DNA of 64,000 bases from Ruegeria arenilitoris (GTDB lineage Bacteria > Pseudomonadota > Alphaproteobacteria > Rhodobacterales > Rhodobacteraceae): positions 62,001 through 126,000 of the forward strand of contig NZ_WQCA01000005.1 in the NCBI RefSeq assembly GCF_013032445.1, written 5' to 3'. A program made the position numbers and the translations under genes. This document shows positions 38,030-45,540 of this stretch, one piece after another. The notes beneath the pieces are model-generated. The model searched no databases. It saw only the letters and a list, made by a program, of their open reading frames with translations, and was not told the origin of the DNA. Numbering within the stretch: the stretch's first letter is position 1; each line of letters opens with the position of its first letter.

Positions 38030-39151
38030 ATGAGCTTTGAAACCCCCGGACCCGTCGAAGCGCAACTGCGCGCCGCGATCAGCCCGATCGAAGAGATCAT
38101 CGAAGAGGCGCGCAAAGGCCGGATGTATATTCTGGTCGATCACGAAGACCGCGAGAATGAGGGCGATCTGGTAATCGCGGCCGAGTTTGCGAATGCCGAG
38201 GCGATTAACTTTATGGCCACCCACGGGCGCGGGCTGATCTGCCTGCCGATGACCGCCGAGCGTGTGGATGCCTTAGGCCTGCCGATGATGGCAGTGAACA
38301 ACTCGTCCCGCCACGAAACCGCATTCACCGTGTCGATAGAAGCGCGTGAGGGCGTGTCTACCGGTATCTCTGCCGCTGACCGCGCGCTGACCGTGGCAAC
38401 CGCGATCAACGAACAGAACACGATGGCGCATATCGCTACGCCCGGCCATATCTTCCCTCTGCGCGCCAAGCGGGGCGGGGTGCTGGTTCGCGCGGGTCAT
38501 ACTGAGGCCGCCGTGGATATCTCGCGCCTTGCCGGGCTGAACCCCTCGGGCGTGATTTGTGAGATCATGAAAGCCGACGGTACCATGGCGCGTCTGCCTG
38601 ATCTGGTAGAGTTCGCCAAAGCCCATGACATGAAGATCGGTACGATCAGCGACCTGATCACCTACCGCTCGCGCAATGACAATCTGGTGGTCGAAACCTC
38701 ACGTGAGACCGTGACGTCGGAATATGGAGGCGAATGGGAAATGCGCCTGTTCACCGACCAGACCCACGGAATCGAACATGTTGTGATGATCAAGGGCGAT
38801 ATCACCACGCCCGAACCGGTCCTGACCCGCACCCACGCCCTGCACGAAGCACCGGACATTCTGGGCCTTGGTCCGAAATCCACGCGCGAGTTGCCCCGCG
38901 CGATGGAAAAGATCGCCGAGGAAGGCCGGGGCGTGGTCTGCCTGTTCCGCCAACCGCGCAACTCGCTTTATGCGGCCGAGGACGAAGGCCCCCGCACCAT
39001 CAAACAAACCGGTCTGGGCGCACAAATCCTGTCCAAGATGGGCATTCAGGAACTGGTGCTGCTGACCGACTCGCCAGAAACCGTATATCTGGGGCTCGAC
39101 GCGTTTGGCCTGTCCATCGTCGGCACCCGCTCCATTCTCAAGGATGACTGA
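38030..39151 (+). CDS. ribB: DHBP synthase RibB with degenerate GTP cyclohydrolase II-like domain
   Basis: Makes 3,4-dihydroxy-2-butanone 4-phosphate from ribulose 5-phosphate, 373 residues. The N-terminal RibB domain is intact: VDHEDRENEGDLVIAA, FMATHGRGLICLPM, RHETAFTVSIEA, HIFPLRAKRGGVLVRAGHTEAAVDI. The C-terminal part has the GTP cyclohydrolase II fold outline (VMIKGDITTPEPVLTRTHALHE... and GLGAQILSKMGIQELVLLTD) but lacks the three zinc cysteines and the RQEGRGIGL site, so that activity is probably gone. ATG at 38030 chosen; the longer frame from 37985 has no family N-terminus. Confidence 0.9.
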   Translation: MSFETPGPVEAQLRAAISPIEEIIEEARKGRMYILVDHEDRENEGDLVIAAEFANAEAINFMATHGRGLICLPMTAERVDALGLPMMAVNNSSRHETAFTVSIEAREGVSTGISAADRALTVATAINEQNTMAHIATPGHIFPLRAKRGGVLVRAGHTEAAVDISRLAGLNPSGVICEIMKADGTMARLPDLVEFAKAHDMKIGTISDLITYRSRNDNLVVETSRETVTSEYGGEWEMRLFTDQTHGIEHVVMIKGDITTPEPVLTRTHALHEAPDILGLGPKSTRELPRAMEKIAEEGRGVVCLFRQPRNSLYAAEDEGPRTIKQTGLGAQILSKMGIQELVLLTDSPETVYLGLDAFGLSIVGTRSILKDD

Positions 39152-39153
39152 TC

Positions 39154-39705
39154 GTGGCTGAACAAGACAAACATGGCGTCCTGCCGACCCCGACCTTCGA
39201 CAAACCGGTGAAACTGCTGCTGGTTGTGGCGCCGTTCTACCGTGCTGTCGCCGACAATATGGTCGCCGGAGCCAAGGCCGAGATCGAAGCCGCTGGCGGC
39301 ACCTGTGACGTGGTCGAAGTTCCCGGCGCGCTGGAAATCCCAACCACTATCGCCATGGCCGACCGTCAGTGTAACTACGACGGGTATGTCGCGCTGGGCT
39401 GCGTCATTCGTGGTGAGACCACGCATTACGAAACCGTCTGCAACGACTCTAGTCGCGCCATCCAGCTGATGGGCCTGCAGGGCCTCCTGATCGGCAACGG
39501 CATCCTGACCGTGGAAAATGACGAACAGGCTGAAGGCCGCGCAAATCCCGAAAAAATGAATAAAGGCGGCGGAGCAGCGGCTGCGGCCTTGCATCTGATC
39601 GCGCTCAGCCGTAAGTGGGGCGCTTCGAAAAAGGGCGTCGGCTTCAAGCCCCCGTCCGAGTCCATCCTTGTGGCGGGCGACAGCAACGGACCCACGACAG
39701 CATGA
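39154..39705 (+). CDS. ribH: 6,7-dimethyl-8-ribityllumazine synthase
   Basis: Condenses the RibD product with the RibB product, 183 residues. Motifs are VVAPFYRAVADNMVAGA, VEVPGALEIPTTIAMA, ALGCVIRGETTHYETVCNDSSRAIQ and GILTVENDEQAEGRAN. It starts with GTG, two bases after the ribB stop. The C-terminal tail (ASKKGVGFKPPSESILVAG) is longer than in many homologues. It overlaps nusB by four bases. Confidence 0.95.
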   Translation: MAEQDKHGVLPTPTFDKPVKLLLVVAPFYRAVADNMVAGAKAEIEAAGGTCDVVEVPGALEIPTTIAMADRQCNYDGYVALGCVIRGETTHYETVCNDSSRAIQLMGLQGLLIGNGILTVENDEQAEGRANPEKMNKGGGAAAAALHLIALSRKWGASKKGVGFKPPSESILVAGDSNGPTTA

Positions 39706-40184
39706 CCCAGACAGACGCGCCGAAACCGGCCAACCAGAAACGCCTGATGAAATCCGCCGCACGACTCTATGCCGTGCAGGCGCTGTTCCAGATGGAGCAG
39801 TCGGGCCAGACGACCGAGCAGGTTGTGAACGAGTTTCTGGATCACCGGTTTGGCGCCGTCTATGAAGGCGAGGAAATGCTGGATGGCGATACCCGCGTCT
39901 TCCGCAAACTGGTCGAGGACGCTGTGAACTATCAGGCGCCGATCGACCAGATGACCGACCGCGCACTGGTGGCTAAGTGGCCCATCGCGCGCATTGACCC
40001 GACCTTGCGCGCCACTTTCCGTGCTGCAGGGGCGGAACTGACCCAAAGCGACACACCACCCAAAGTGGTCATCACTGAATTCGTTGACGTGGCTCGCGCC
40101 TTTTTCCCCAAGGGCAAAGAACCGAAATTCGTTAATGCTGTTCTGGATCACATGGCGCGCGAGGCTCAGCCCGAGGCGTTCTGA
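39702..40184 (+). CDS. nusB: Transcription antitermination factor NusB
   Basis: All-helical NusB protein of 160 residues that binds boxA RNA with S10 (NusE) in rRNA antitermination. Motifs are KSAARLYAVQALFQMEQSG near the N-terminus and DPTLRATFRAAGAEL, PPKVVITEFVDVARAFFPKGKEPKFVNAVLDHMAR near the end. The true start is the ATG overlapping the ribH stop (ATGA), not the longer upstream frame. The ribH-nusB coupling is usual in proteobacteria. Confidence 0.95.
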   Translation: MTQTDAPKPANQKRLMKSAARLYAVQALFQMEQSGQTTEQVVNEFLDHRFGAVYEGEEMLDGDTRVFRKLVEDAVNYQAPIDQMTDRALVAKWPIARIDPTLRATFRAAGAELTQSDTPPKVVITEFVDVARAFFPKGKEPKFVNAVLDHMAREAQPEAF

Positions 40185-40244
40185 CGCCTTTGACCTTGGA
40201 CTTACATGCGCTAAACTGAATGTTATAGCGCAAGGAGAGTCGCC

Positions 40245-40550
40245 ATGCCTAAACTGATCCGGCTGTACATCACGCAAGTCGCCTGGGGTTTTGTTATCTC
40301 GGCTGTGTTTGTTGGGGTGTTGCTGGCCTTTAACGTCGCGAATCTACGTCACCTGATCACCAGTTCTGAAATCGGCCTGATCGCGTTGGCGATGATCTGG
40401 TTCATGAACGGGATCGTATTTGCTGGCGTTCAGTTCGGTTACAAGATCATGAGCATGGCCGAAAAGCCTGGCGGACCGCGTCGAGGATCGCCTGTTGTGC
40501 ACAGCTTTGAACCAGCTGTCGTCAAGCAAGAGGCGAATTCAGCGCGCTGA
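40245..40550 (+). CDS. Small two-helix membrane protein
   Basis: Protein of 101 residues with two transmembrane segments (about 10-30 and 43-65) and a basic cytoplasmic tail. AAGGAGAG precedes the ATG. The sequence resembles a conserved Rhodobacteraceae protein usually found after nusB, with no assigned function. It is followed by the convergent intergenic space with possible RNA structure. Confidence 0.72.
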   Translation: MPKLIRLYITQVAWGFVISAVFVGVLLAFNVANLRHLITSSEIGLIALAMIWFMNGIVFAGVQFGYKIMSMAEKPGGPRRGSPVVHSFEPAVVKQEANSAR

Positions 40551-40564
40551 TTTTCAAGGAAAAT

Positions 40565-40750
40565 GTGGCGGGACCACCAGTCAACCGTGCGGTGTGATTC
40601 CCGAGGACCTGTATGTACAGGTGGGCGCCAGGTAATCAGGCCAGGACCTGAACAGAGCCAGCCCCCTCGGAATTGCTTAAGGCCACCAGAATGCTACCAT
40701 TCACAAGAAGGGCAGAACCCGCCACGCGCCTAAGTAGGGGTTACGGCGGG
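40565..40750. ncRNA. Candidate structured RNA in a convergent gap
   Basis: GTGGCGGG (40565-40572) pairs with CCCGCCAC (40718-40725) and encloses more helices: ATTCC(C)GAGG (40597-40606) with CCTCGGAAT (40665-40673); within it the hairpin ACCTGT/ACAGGT (40607-40622), GGGC/GCCC (40623-40626, 40661-40664) and TCAGG/CCTGA. GAATG-CTAC-CATTC adds a small hairpin. CCCGCC can alternatively pair with GGCGGG (40745-40750). The pairing works on either strand; the minus strand has a TTTT after the outer stem. It does not match 6S, SRP, tmRNA or RNase P RNA patterns known to me. Confidence 0.4.
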
Positions 40751-40763
40751 TTTGCACAAGGGG

Positions 40764-41189
40764 TCAGGCATCAACAGTTTCGTGCAGGGCGGTCCGCATC
40801 TTGTCGAAATGCTCGTCCCAGCCGCTGTCCAGAGACAGGATCAGGCCAAATGCTTCGGCGCCCTGTGGCAAGCCTTCGTGCAGTAGGGACAACCGGGTAC
40901 CTCCGGGAACCGGTTCCAGCGTCCATTTGACCACGCTGACAGCGTCGCCCATGGGTTTAACGGTAAATGTGTATTCCAGATACTGCGGTGGACGGGCAAC
41001 ACGCACCTCGCCCCAGATCAACAGATCACCACTGGTCGTTCCGAACATCTCGAGCTTTTGACCGGCCGCCAAAGGCCGTTCGGGTTTGTGAAACCACTCG
41101 GCCAACCGCTCGGGATCGGTCAGATAGGCCCAGACGGTTTCAGGTTCGGCCCGCAGAAAGATCGTTTTTTGCAGAACGGCATGGGTCAT
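40764..41189 (-). CDS. SRPBCC/AHSA1 domain protein
   Basis: Protein of 141 residues of the START-like AHSA1 type: LQKTIFLRAEPETVWAYLTDPERLAEWF at the start, then GEVRVARPPQYLEYTF and LSLLHEGLPQGAEAF...GWDEHFDKMRTAL at the end. The fold binds hydrophobic ligands; the role is unknown. It follows the ArsR-family gene with a four-base overlap. Such ArsR-AHSA1 pairs are common in proteobacteria and probably form one small stress- or ligand-response unit. Confidence 0.9.
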   Translation of the reverse strand: MTHAVLQKTIFLRAEPETVWAYLTDPERLAEWFHKPERPLAAGQKLEMFGTTSGDLLIWGEVRVARPPQYLEYTFTVKPMGDAVSVVKWTLEPVPGGTRLSLLHEGLPQGAEAFGLILSLDSGWDEHFDKMRTALHETVDA

Positions 41190-41506
41190 GTGTCTTTCCT
41201 TTCAATGGCTTCTTTCAGATTGTTGAGGCGGTCGTCCCAGAACTGGTCGAAATAGCTGAGCCAATCGAGGACAGGGGCCATTCCTTGCGGTTCTAACCTA
41301 TTGATGCGCTCCCGACCGCGTGCCTCAACCGTGATGAGCCCGCCATCCGACAAAACTGTCAGGTGCTTTTTGACAGCAGCACGGGTCATGTCGAACCGCT
41401 CGGTCAGTTGCGCGATGGTCATGTCTTGAGTGGCCAGCAACTGCACGATGTTCCGGCGCGTCGGGTCGGCAAGCGCGCGAAATGCGCTTTGAGTTTGTGA
41501 TTGCAT
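41186..41506 (-). CDS. ArsR-family transcriptional regulator
   Basis: Winged-helix repressor of 106 residues: AFRALADPTRRNIVQLLATQDMTIAQLTERFDMTRAAVKKHLTVLSDGGLITVEARGRERI. The metal-site ELCVC motif of ArsR/SmtB sensors is absent, so it is not a metal sensor of the classic type; it belongs to the SRPBCC-linked subgroup. Start overlaps none; its stop overlaps the AHSA1 gene. Repeated GGTATC sites upstream are the likely operator. Confidence 0.92.
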   Translation of the reverse strand: MQSQTQSAFRALADPTRRNIVQLLATQDMTIAQLTERFDMTRAAVKKHLTVLSDGGLITVEARGRERINRLEPQGMAPVLDWLSYFDQFWDDRLNNLKEAIERKDT

Positions 41507-41522
41507 GTACTCACCCTGAAGA

Positions 41523-41570
41523 GATACCTTTTGGTATCATATAATGAGAAACCAAACGGTATCATGTCAA
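41523..41570 (-). promoter_or_regulatory. Promoter and operator of the ArsR-AHSA1 unit
   Basis: On the minus strand TTGACA (41570-41565) and CATTAT (41546-41541) lie 18 bp apart. ATGATACC occurs at 41566-41559 and 41540-41533, bracketing the core, and GATACC-TTTT-GGTATC forms a perfect palindrome at 41523-41538. The arrangement suits repression by the ArsR-type protein. Confidence 0.65.
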
Positions 41571-41619
41571 GTGTGAAGTCGTGCTTGATTTTTGTTCACG
41601 AATTGTTCACATTTTCAGG

Positions 41620-42051
41620 ATGACATTGGATCTGCAACCCGGACAGCGATTGGCGCGTGGCGTAGCCCGCCACCTTTTGACGCATGGATTTGTTTCAGTT
41701 GAAGAATTCGTGCCGATCCGTGGGTTGCGTGTCGATGTCATGGGGCTGGGTCCCAAGGGTGAGCTGTGGGTGATCGAATGCAAGTCCAGCCGAGCCGACT
41801 ATCAGTCGGATTGCAAATGGCAGGGGTATCTTGAGTGGTGTGATCGGTTTTTCTGGGCCGTGGATATCGACTTTCCAACCGACCTGTTGCCTTCGGAAAC
41901 CGGCCTGATCATCGCTGATGCTTATGATGCCGAGATTGTGCGCATGGCGCCGGAAGACAAGCTTGCCCCGGCGCGGCGCAAAAAGATGATCCAGAAGTTT
42001 GCGTCTGATGCGGCCCGCAGGTTGCAGACGCTGCGCGATCCCCGAATCTGA
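41620..42051 (+). CDS. mmcB: MmcB-like DNA repair protein
   Basis: Protein of 143 residues resembling MmcB, a PD-(D/E)XK-like protein first linked to mismatch-independent repair in Caulobacter. Motifs are FVPIRGLRVDVMGLGPKGELWVIECKSSRADYQSDCKWQGYLEWCDRFFWAVD, with the Asp and Glu-x-Lys of the nuclease fold in DVMGL...ECKS. The ATG at 41620 is the family-like start; a GTG at 41581 is in frame. Divergent from arsR. DNA repair role is from family knowledge only. Confidence 0.82.
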   Translation: MTLDLQPGQRLARGVARHLLTHGFVSVEEFVPIRGLRVDVMGLGPKGELWVIECKSSRADYQSDCKWQGYLEWCDRFFWAVDIDFPTDLLPSETGLIIADAYDAEIVRMAPEDKLAPARRKKMIQKFASDAARRLQTLRDPRI

Positions 42052-42055
42052 AAGA

Positions 42056-42244
42056 TCAGCCTTTGACTGCCCGGGCGGCCTGCGCCGCCGCGCGGATTTC
42101 GTCCGCGATTTCTTCGGCTTCCTCGGGATCGAAATCCATCGGAATCTCGATGCCATCGGCCTCGATGAACAGTCGTATCATGCCCTGATCGGTGGGGCCG
42201 ATCTGCAGGTTCGCCTGAATGTCGCGTTCGGTGTTGATGCCCAT
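42056..42244 (-). CDS. Short conserved protein (DUF6324-like)
   Basis: Acidic protein of 62 residues: IQANLQIGPTDQGMIRLFIEADGIEIPMDFDPEEAEEIADEIRAAAQ. It looks like a small conserved family of Rhodobacterales that I recall as DUF6324. No signal peptide or membrane segment; ends in an amphipathic helix. Convergent with mmcB, 4 bp gap. GGAGG precedes the ATG. Confidence 0.75.
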   Translation of the reverse strand: MGINTERDIQANLQIGPTDQGMIRLFIEADGIEIPMDFDPEEAEEIADEIRAAAQAARAVKG

Positions 42245-42321
42245 GTTCGCCTCCGGGACTGAGCATTCGTGCTAGCGCGCAAAGGGTTGAGAATCAAGCT
42301 GCCTTTGCGGTCAGATACATC

Positions 42322-42804
42322 ATGGAGAACCTTCGGATCAGGCCCTTTCGCGCCACAGATGCCCCCTGGTTGGTTGAACAGCACCACAGGCTCTACACGC
42401 GGGATGAAGGATTTGACGCCTCGTTTGGTATCTTGGTTCATCGCATTCTAGACGATTTTACCGCCGATCACGATTCGACACGCGAGCGGGGTTGGATCGC
42501 GGAACGCGCAGGGCAAAGGCTGGGTAGTATCTTTTGTGTTGCGCTGGACGATCAAACAGCAAAGCTGCGGCTTTTTCTGCTGCTGCCAGAGGTCCGGGGG
42601 CAGGGGTTGGGAAAGCGGATGCTGGACACCTGCATGGGCTTTGCACGCAGCGTTGGGTACACGGAAATGCGGCTGTGGACCCATGAAAGCCACCGGGCGG
42701 CCTGCGCGCTGTATCGCGCGAACGGGTGGCAATTGCTAGGCAGTAAACCGGTGCATTCCTTCGGGGTCGATCTTGTCGAACAAAGCTGGAAAATTCGGCT
42801 TTAA
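42322..42804 (+). CDS. GNAT-family N-acetyltransferase
   Basis: Protein of 160 residues with the acetyl-CoA binding region LLLPEVRGQGLGKRMLDTCMGFARSVGYTEMRLWTHESHRAACALYRANGWQL (motif A RGQGLG near residue 93-98, followed by motif B). The N-terminal half IRPFRATDAPWLVEQHHRLYTRDEGFD resembles MarR-GNAT fusion proteins without their MarR part. Substrate unknown. Upstream of tRNA-His and monocistronic. Confidence 0.88.
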   Translation: MENLRIRPFRATDAPWLVEQHHRLYTRDEGFDASFGILVHRILDDFTADHDSTRERGWIAERAGQRLGSIFCVALDDQTAKLRLFLLLPEVRGQGLGKRMLDTCMGFARSVGYTEMRLWTHESHRAACALYRANGWQLLGSKPVHSFGVDLVEQSWKIRL

Positions 42805-42851
42805 TCCTCTTGCATTCCCCCGGCGCGTTCGGTACATCGCCCCTCACGAGT

Positions 42852-42928
42852 GCCGCCTTAGCTCAGTTGGTTAGAGCGCTGGATTGTGGATCCAGAGGTC
42901 CCCTGTTCAAGCCAGGGAGGCGGTACCA
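42852..42928 (+). tRNA. tRNA-His (GTG)
   Basis: Cloverleaf of 77 nt with encoded CCA. The loop TTGTGGA gives anticodon GTG. The acceptor stem GCCGCCT/AGGCGGT has a G1-U72 pair, the discriminator is A73, and the base at -1 is T. It therefore lacks the usual G-1:C73 identity pair, a known trait of many alphaproteobacteria. Confidence 0.94.
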
Positions 42929-43030
42929 TCTCTCTCAAACAGCATCAGATACAAAGCGCAGGACGCGCAATTTTCGCCTTTTTTGTATTTCAGATTACTC
43001 TACCCGAATGGGCAATTGGCGCGCCTGAGA

Positions 43031-43837
43031 TCAGCGCGCCAGATTCAGTCTCAACTTCATTTTGCTTCGCTTGGCCGCAGGCAGGTGTCGGTTCAGCCGC
43101 TTGTTGATCATGCCAAATCCCCAGATGACCACGAGGGTCAGCAAGATGAAGTAGAAGGCCAGAATCGGATAGGGGATGAACGGGTTGAACGTCTTGTCCG
43201 CGAAATAGCCAGCGTAATACAGCGCATCGCCCCTTTGCTGCCAGACCGGGAAGGCCGAGAAGAAGACCAGCGTCGTGGCATGGAACAGGAAGATCGCCTC
43301 ATTCGTGTAGGCGGGCCAGGCCAGCCGCAGCATGGTTGGCCAGATGATGCGGCGGAACCGGGACCAACCAGTCATGCCATAGGCATCGGCAGCTTCGATA
43401 TCGCCTTTGGGTATCGACCGCAGTGCGCCATAGAAGATTTCTCCCGAATAGGCGGCTGTATTGAAAAACAGCACGATCAACGCGCCCAGCCAGGCGGAAG
43501 TGAGGGCGTCAAAGAACGGAAAGCTCTGCTTTAGCGACAGGAAGAGGAAATAGGCGAAGAAGAACTGAATAAACAGCGGCGAGCCTCGGAACAGAAAGAT
43601 GAACCATTCCGACGGTTTGCGCAGCCACTTGTTTGTGGATGCCTTGCCCATTGCCAGCGCCGTCGCCAGAAAGAACCCGGTCGCCAGCGCCATGATCCCG
43701 AAATAGATGTTCCAGATCATTCCTGAGCCGATCAGCGTAAAATGCTCGCACAGGGTGAAATCATTGCGGGGCAGCAGGCGCTCGCCAATTCCGATCGAAC
43801 GCAGTCCATAGTCCTGAATCGTTTGCAAGCAGCTCAT
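43031..43837 (-). CDS. Amino-acid ABC transporter permease (HisM-type)
   Basis: Inner-membrane permease of 268 residues, His/Glu/Gln/Arg importer family. It has about five membrane segments and the EAA loop EAADAYGMTGWSRFRRIIWPTMLRLAWPAYTNEAIFLFHATTLVFF. Its start overlaps the stop of the second permease (four bases). The last codons sit inside a hairpin TGGCGCGC/GCGCGCCA (43017-43041). Together with the upstream genes it makes a HisJQMP-like system; an acidic or basic amino acid is likely but not resolved. Confidence 0.92.
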   Translation of the reverse strand: MSCLQTIQDYGLRSIGIGERLLPRNDFTLCEHFTLIGSGMIWNIYFGIMALATGFFLATALAMGKASTNKWLRKPSEWFIFLFRGSPLFIQFFFAYFLFLSLKQSFPFFDALTSAWLGALIVLFFNTAAYSGEIFYGALRSIPKGDIEAADAYGMTGWSRFRRIIWPTMLRLAWPAYTNEAIFLFHATTLVFFSAFPVWQQRGDALYYAGYFADKTFNPFIPYPILAFYFILLTLVVIWGFGMINKRLNRHLPAAKRSKMKLRLNLAR

Positions 43838-44721
43838 GCGGTTGTCTCCTTGCGTAGCAGTTCTCCGCCCGAGGTTGCCTGACCGCGTGACAGGCGGCGC
43901 ATCAGCCGCTCAAGTCCGATCTCCGAGACGCGGGTCATGCCCAAGTAGAACACCAACAAGCCGAGGAAGTACCACATGCGCCAGTCGCCATGCGGATACT
44001 GCGTGAATTTTGGGTTCTTGTACGACCCCAGTTCGCGCGCCCAATAGACGATGTCTTCGATACCCAGCAGGAACAGCAGTGGTGTGGCCTTGATCAGAAC
44101 CATCCACAGATTCGACAGGCCGGGCAGGGCGTAGACCCACATTTGCGGCACGAGGATACGCCAGAAGGTCTGGCGGCGGGTCATGCCATAGGCCTCGGCC
44201 GTTTCCAGCTGAGCATGTGGTACAGCGCGCATACCGCCGAACAGGACGTTGGCCGCAAACGCGCCGAAAACGATGGAAAAGGTAATAACGGCCAGAAAGA
44301 AGCCATAAGTTTCGTGCACCCATTCCGGGGCGCTGCCCAGCGGCAGCTTGGCTGCCTGACAGACGATGAAGTCATTGCCCTGTCGGACCGGATCGGTCCA
44401 CTCCGGACAAAGGACTTTGTGGCGAGTCCATTCGAATGCCTGATCCAGTGCGATCACGAAGAACATGAAGAACGCGATATCCGGAACACCGCGTACGATG
44501 GCGATATAGCCCTTTCCCAGCAGGCTGAGCGGCAGGAAGTGGGACCGGGCCGCCATGGCCCCCAGAAACCCAAAACCAAGTGCAACCGGTGCGGTGATCG
44601 CAAGCAGCAAAAGTACCTTGAAGAAGGACAGATAGAAGGCCCAATGCACACCGTTGGTCAGATAGCATGAGAACCAACGGAACGTGCCGAGTGTTTCGGG
44701 ATCAGTACAGAACGAAAAGAT
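43834..44721 (-). CDS. Amino-acid ABC transporter permease (HisQ-type), apparently non-ATG start
   Basis: Permease of 295 residues from an ATC start at 44721, or 271 from the GTG at 44649. Typical features are RGVPDIAFFMFFVIALDQ and the EAA loop ETAEAYGMTRRQTFWRILVPQMWVYALPGLSNLWMVLIKATPLLFLLG. Between the in-frame stop near 44773 and the GTG there is no ATG, GTG or TTG, yet the translation FSFCTDPETLGTFRWFSCYL reads as a real N-terminus and AAAGAGG lies 6 nt before the ATC. So either ATC is used, or the protein is shortened. Same operon as the binding protein. Confidence 0.8.
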   Translation of the reverse strand: MFSFCTDPETLGTFRWFSCYLTNGVHWAFYLSFFKVLLLLAITAPVALGFGFLGAMAARSHFLPLSLLGKGYIAIVRGVPDIAFFMFFVIALDQAFEWTRHKVLCPEWTDPVRQGNDFIVCQAAKLPLGSAPEWVHETYGFFLAVITFSIVFGAFAANVLFGGMRAVPHAQLETAEAYGMTRRQTFWRILVPQMWVYALPGLSNLWMVLIKATPLLFLLGIEDIVYWARELGSYKNPKFTQYPHGDWRMWYFLGLLVFYLGMTRVSEIGLERLMRRLSRGQATSGGELLRKETTA

Positions 44722-44753
44722 GGCGGGCCTCTTTGACTGGCAAAGGCTCAGAG

Positions 44754-44782
44754 GCGGCGCGCCCTAGGGGCAGGCGCGCCGC
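44754..44782 (-). other. Intercistronic hairpin after the amino-acid binding protein gene
   Basis: Ten-base-pair perfect stem GCGGCGCGCC/GGCGCGCCGC with a nine-base loop, 12 nt after the binding-protein stop and before the permease. No U-run. As in the glycerol-type operon, it may stabilise the binding-protein mRNA or attenuate transcription. Confidence 0.75.
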
Positions 44783-44793
44783 AGAGTTCAGGA

Positions 44794-45507
44794 TCAGAAG
44801 GTCGAGGACACTTCCCACTTGGTGATCAGCTCATTCAGGCTGCCGTCGTCCTTCATGGACTGGATGGCTGCGTTGAACTTCTCTTTCAGCTCACCGTCGG
44901 ATTCGCGAATGCCCATGCCTACGCCACCGCCCAGCGGAACTTCCTCACCCACGAAAAGAAGGCCCGAGCCATCTTCGGTGAAGGGCACTAGGAAGGATTT
45001 GTCCGCCAGAACTGCATCTGCTTCGCCGTTGCGCACGGCAGCGATGGTTTCTTCGGGAGTTGCGAACTCAACCAGAGTGGCGCCGGAATCAGCGATGTAT
45101 CCGGACTGAAGGGTGCCGGTCTGCGCTGCAATCACGCCACCTGCCACGTCAACGCCATCGGACATAGCGACGTAGGCAGATGGATCTGGCGGGGTGTAGT
45201 TCTGGGTAAAGTCGATGACCTCATCACGTTCGTCGGTGATCGACATACCTGCGATGATCGCGTCGTAGTTGCCGGAAACAAGGTTAGGAATGATCGAATC
45301 CCAGTCGTTCTTGACCCATTCGCATTCCAGACCGGCGCGCTTGCACAGCTCGTCGCCCAGTTCACGCTCGAACCCGTCGATTTCACCCGCGTCGTTGACG
45401 AAATTCCACGGCGCATAGGCCCCTTCGGTGCCCAGACGAACGGTGTCCGCCATGGCCATACCGGCGGTCAACGCCAGCGCCGCAGTGGTCAGGATCAGTT
45501 TTTTCAT
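44794..45507 (-). CDS. Amino-acid ABC transporter substrate-binding protein
   Basis: Periplasmic family 3 binding protein of 237 residues. Signal peptide MKKLILTTAALALTAGMAMA. The ligand site has the pattern LGTEGAYAPWNFVNDAGEIDGFERELGDELCKRAGLECEWV and WDSIIPNLVSGNYDAIIAGMSITDERDEVIDFTQNYT, typical of lysine/arginine/ornithine/histidine binding proteins. GGGGAG lies 8 nt before the ATG. Placed between the ATPase and the permeases. Confidence 0.93.
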   Translation of the reverse strand: MKKLILTTAALALTAGMAMADTVRLGTEGAYAPWNFVNDAGEIDGFERELGDELCKRAGLECEWVKNDWDSIIPNLVSGNYDAIIAGMSITDERDEVIDFTQNYTPPDPSAYVAMSDGVDVAGGVIAAQTGTLQSGYIADSGATLVEFATPEETIAAVRNGEADAVLADKSFLVPFTEDGSGLLFVGEEVPLGGGVGMGIRESDGELKEKFNAAIQSMKDDGSLNELITKWEVSSTF

Positions 45508-45540
45508 TGGATACTCCCCAGTTTGTTTTCTGATCTGAAG

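Noticed and set aside
40565..40750. 6S RNA, SRP RNA, tmRNA or RNase P RNA
   Set aside because: Branching helices do not fit the single long hairpin of 6S, and the hallmark SRP, tmRNA and RNase P motifs are absent.
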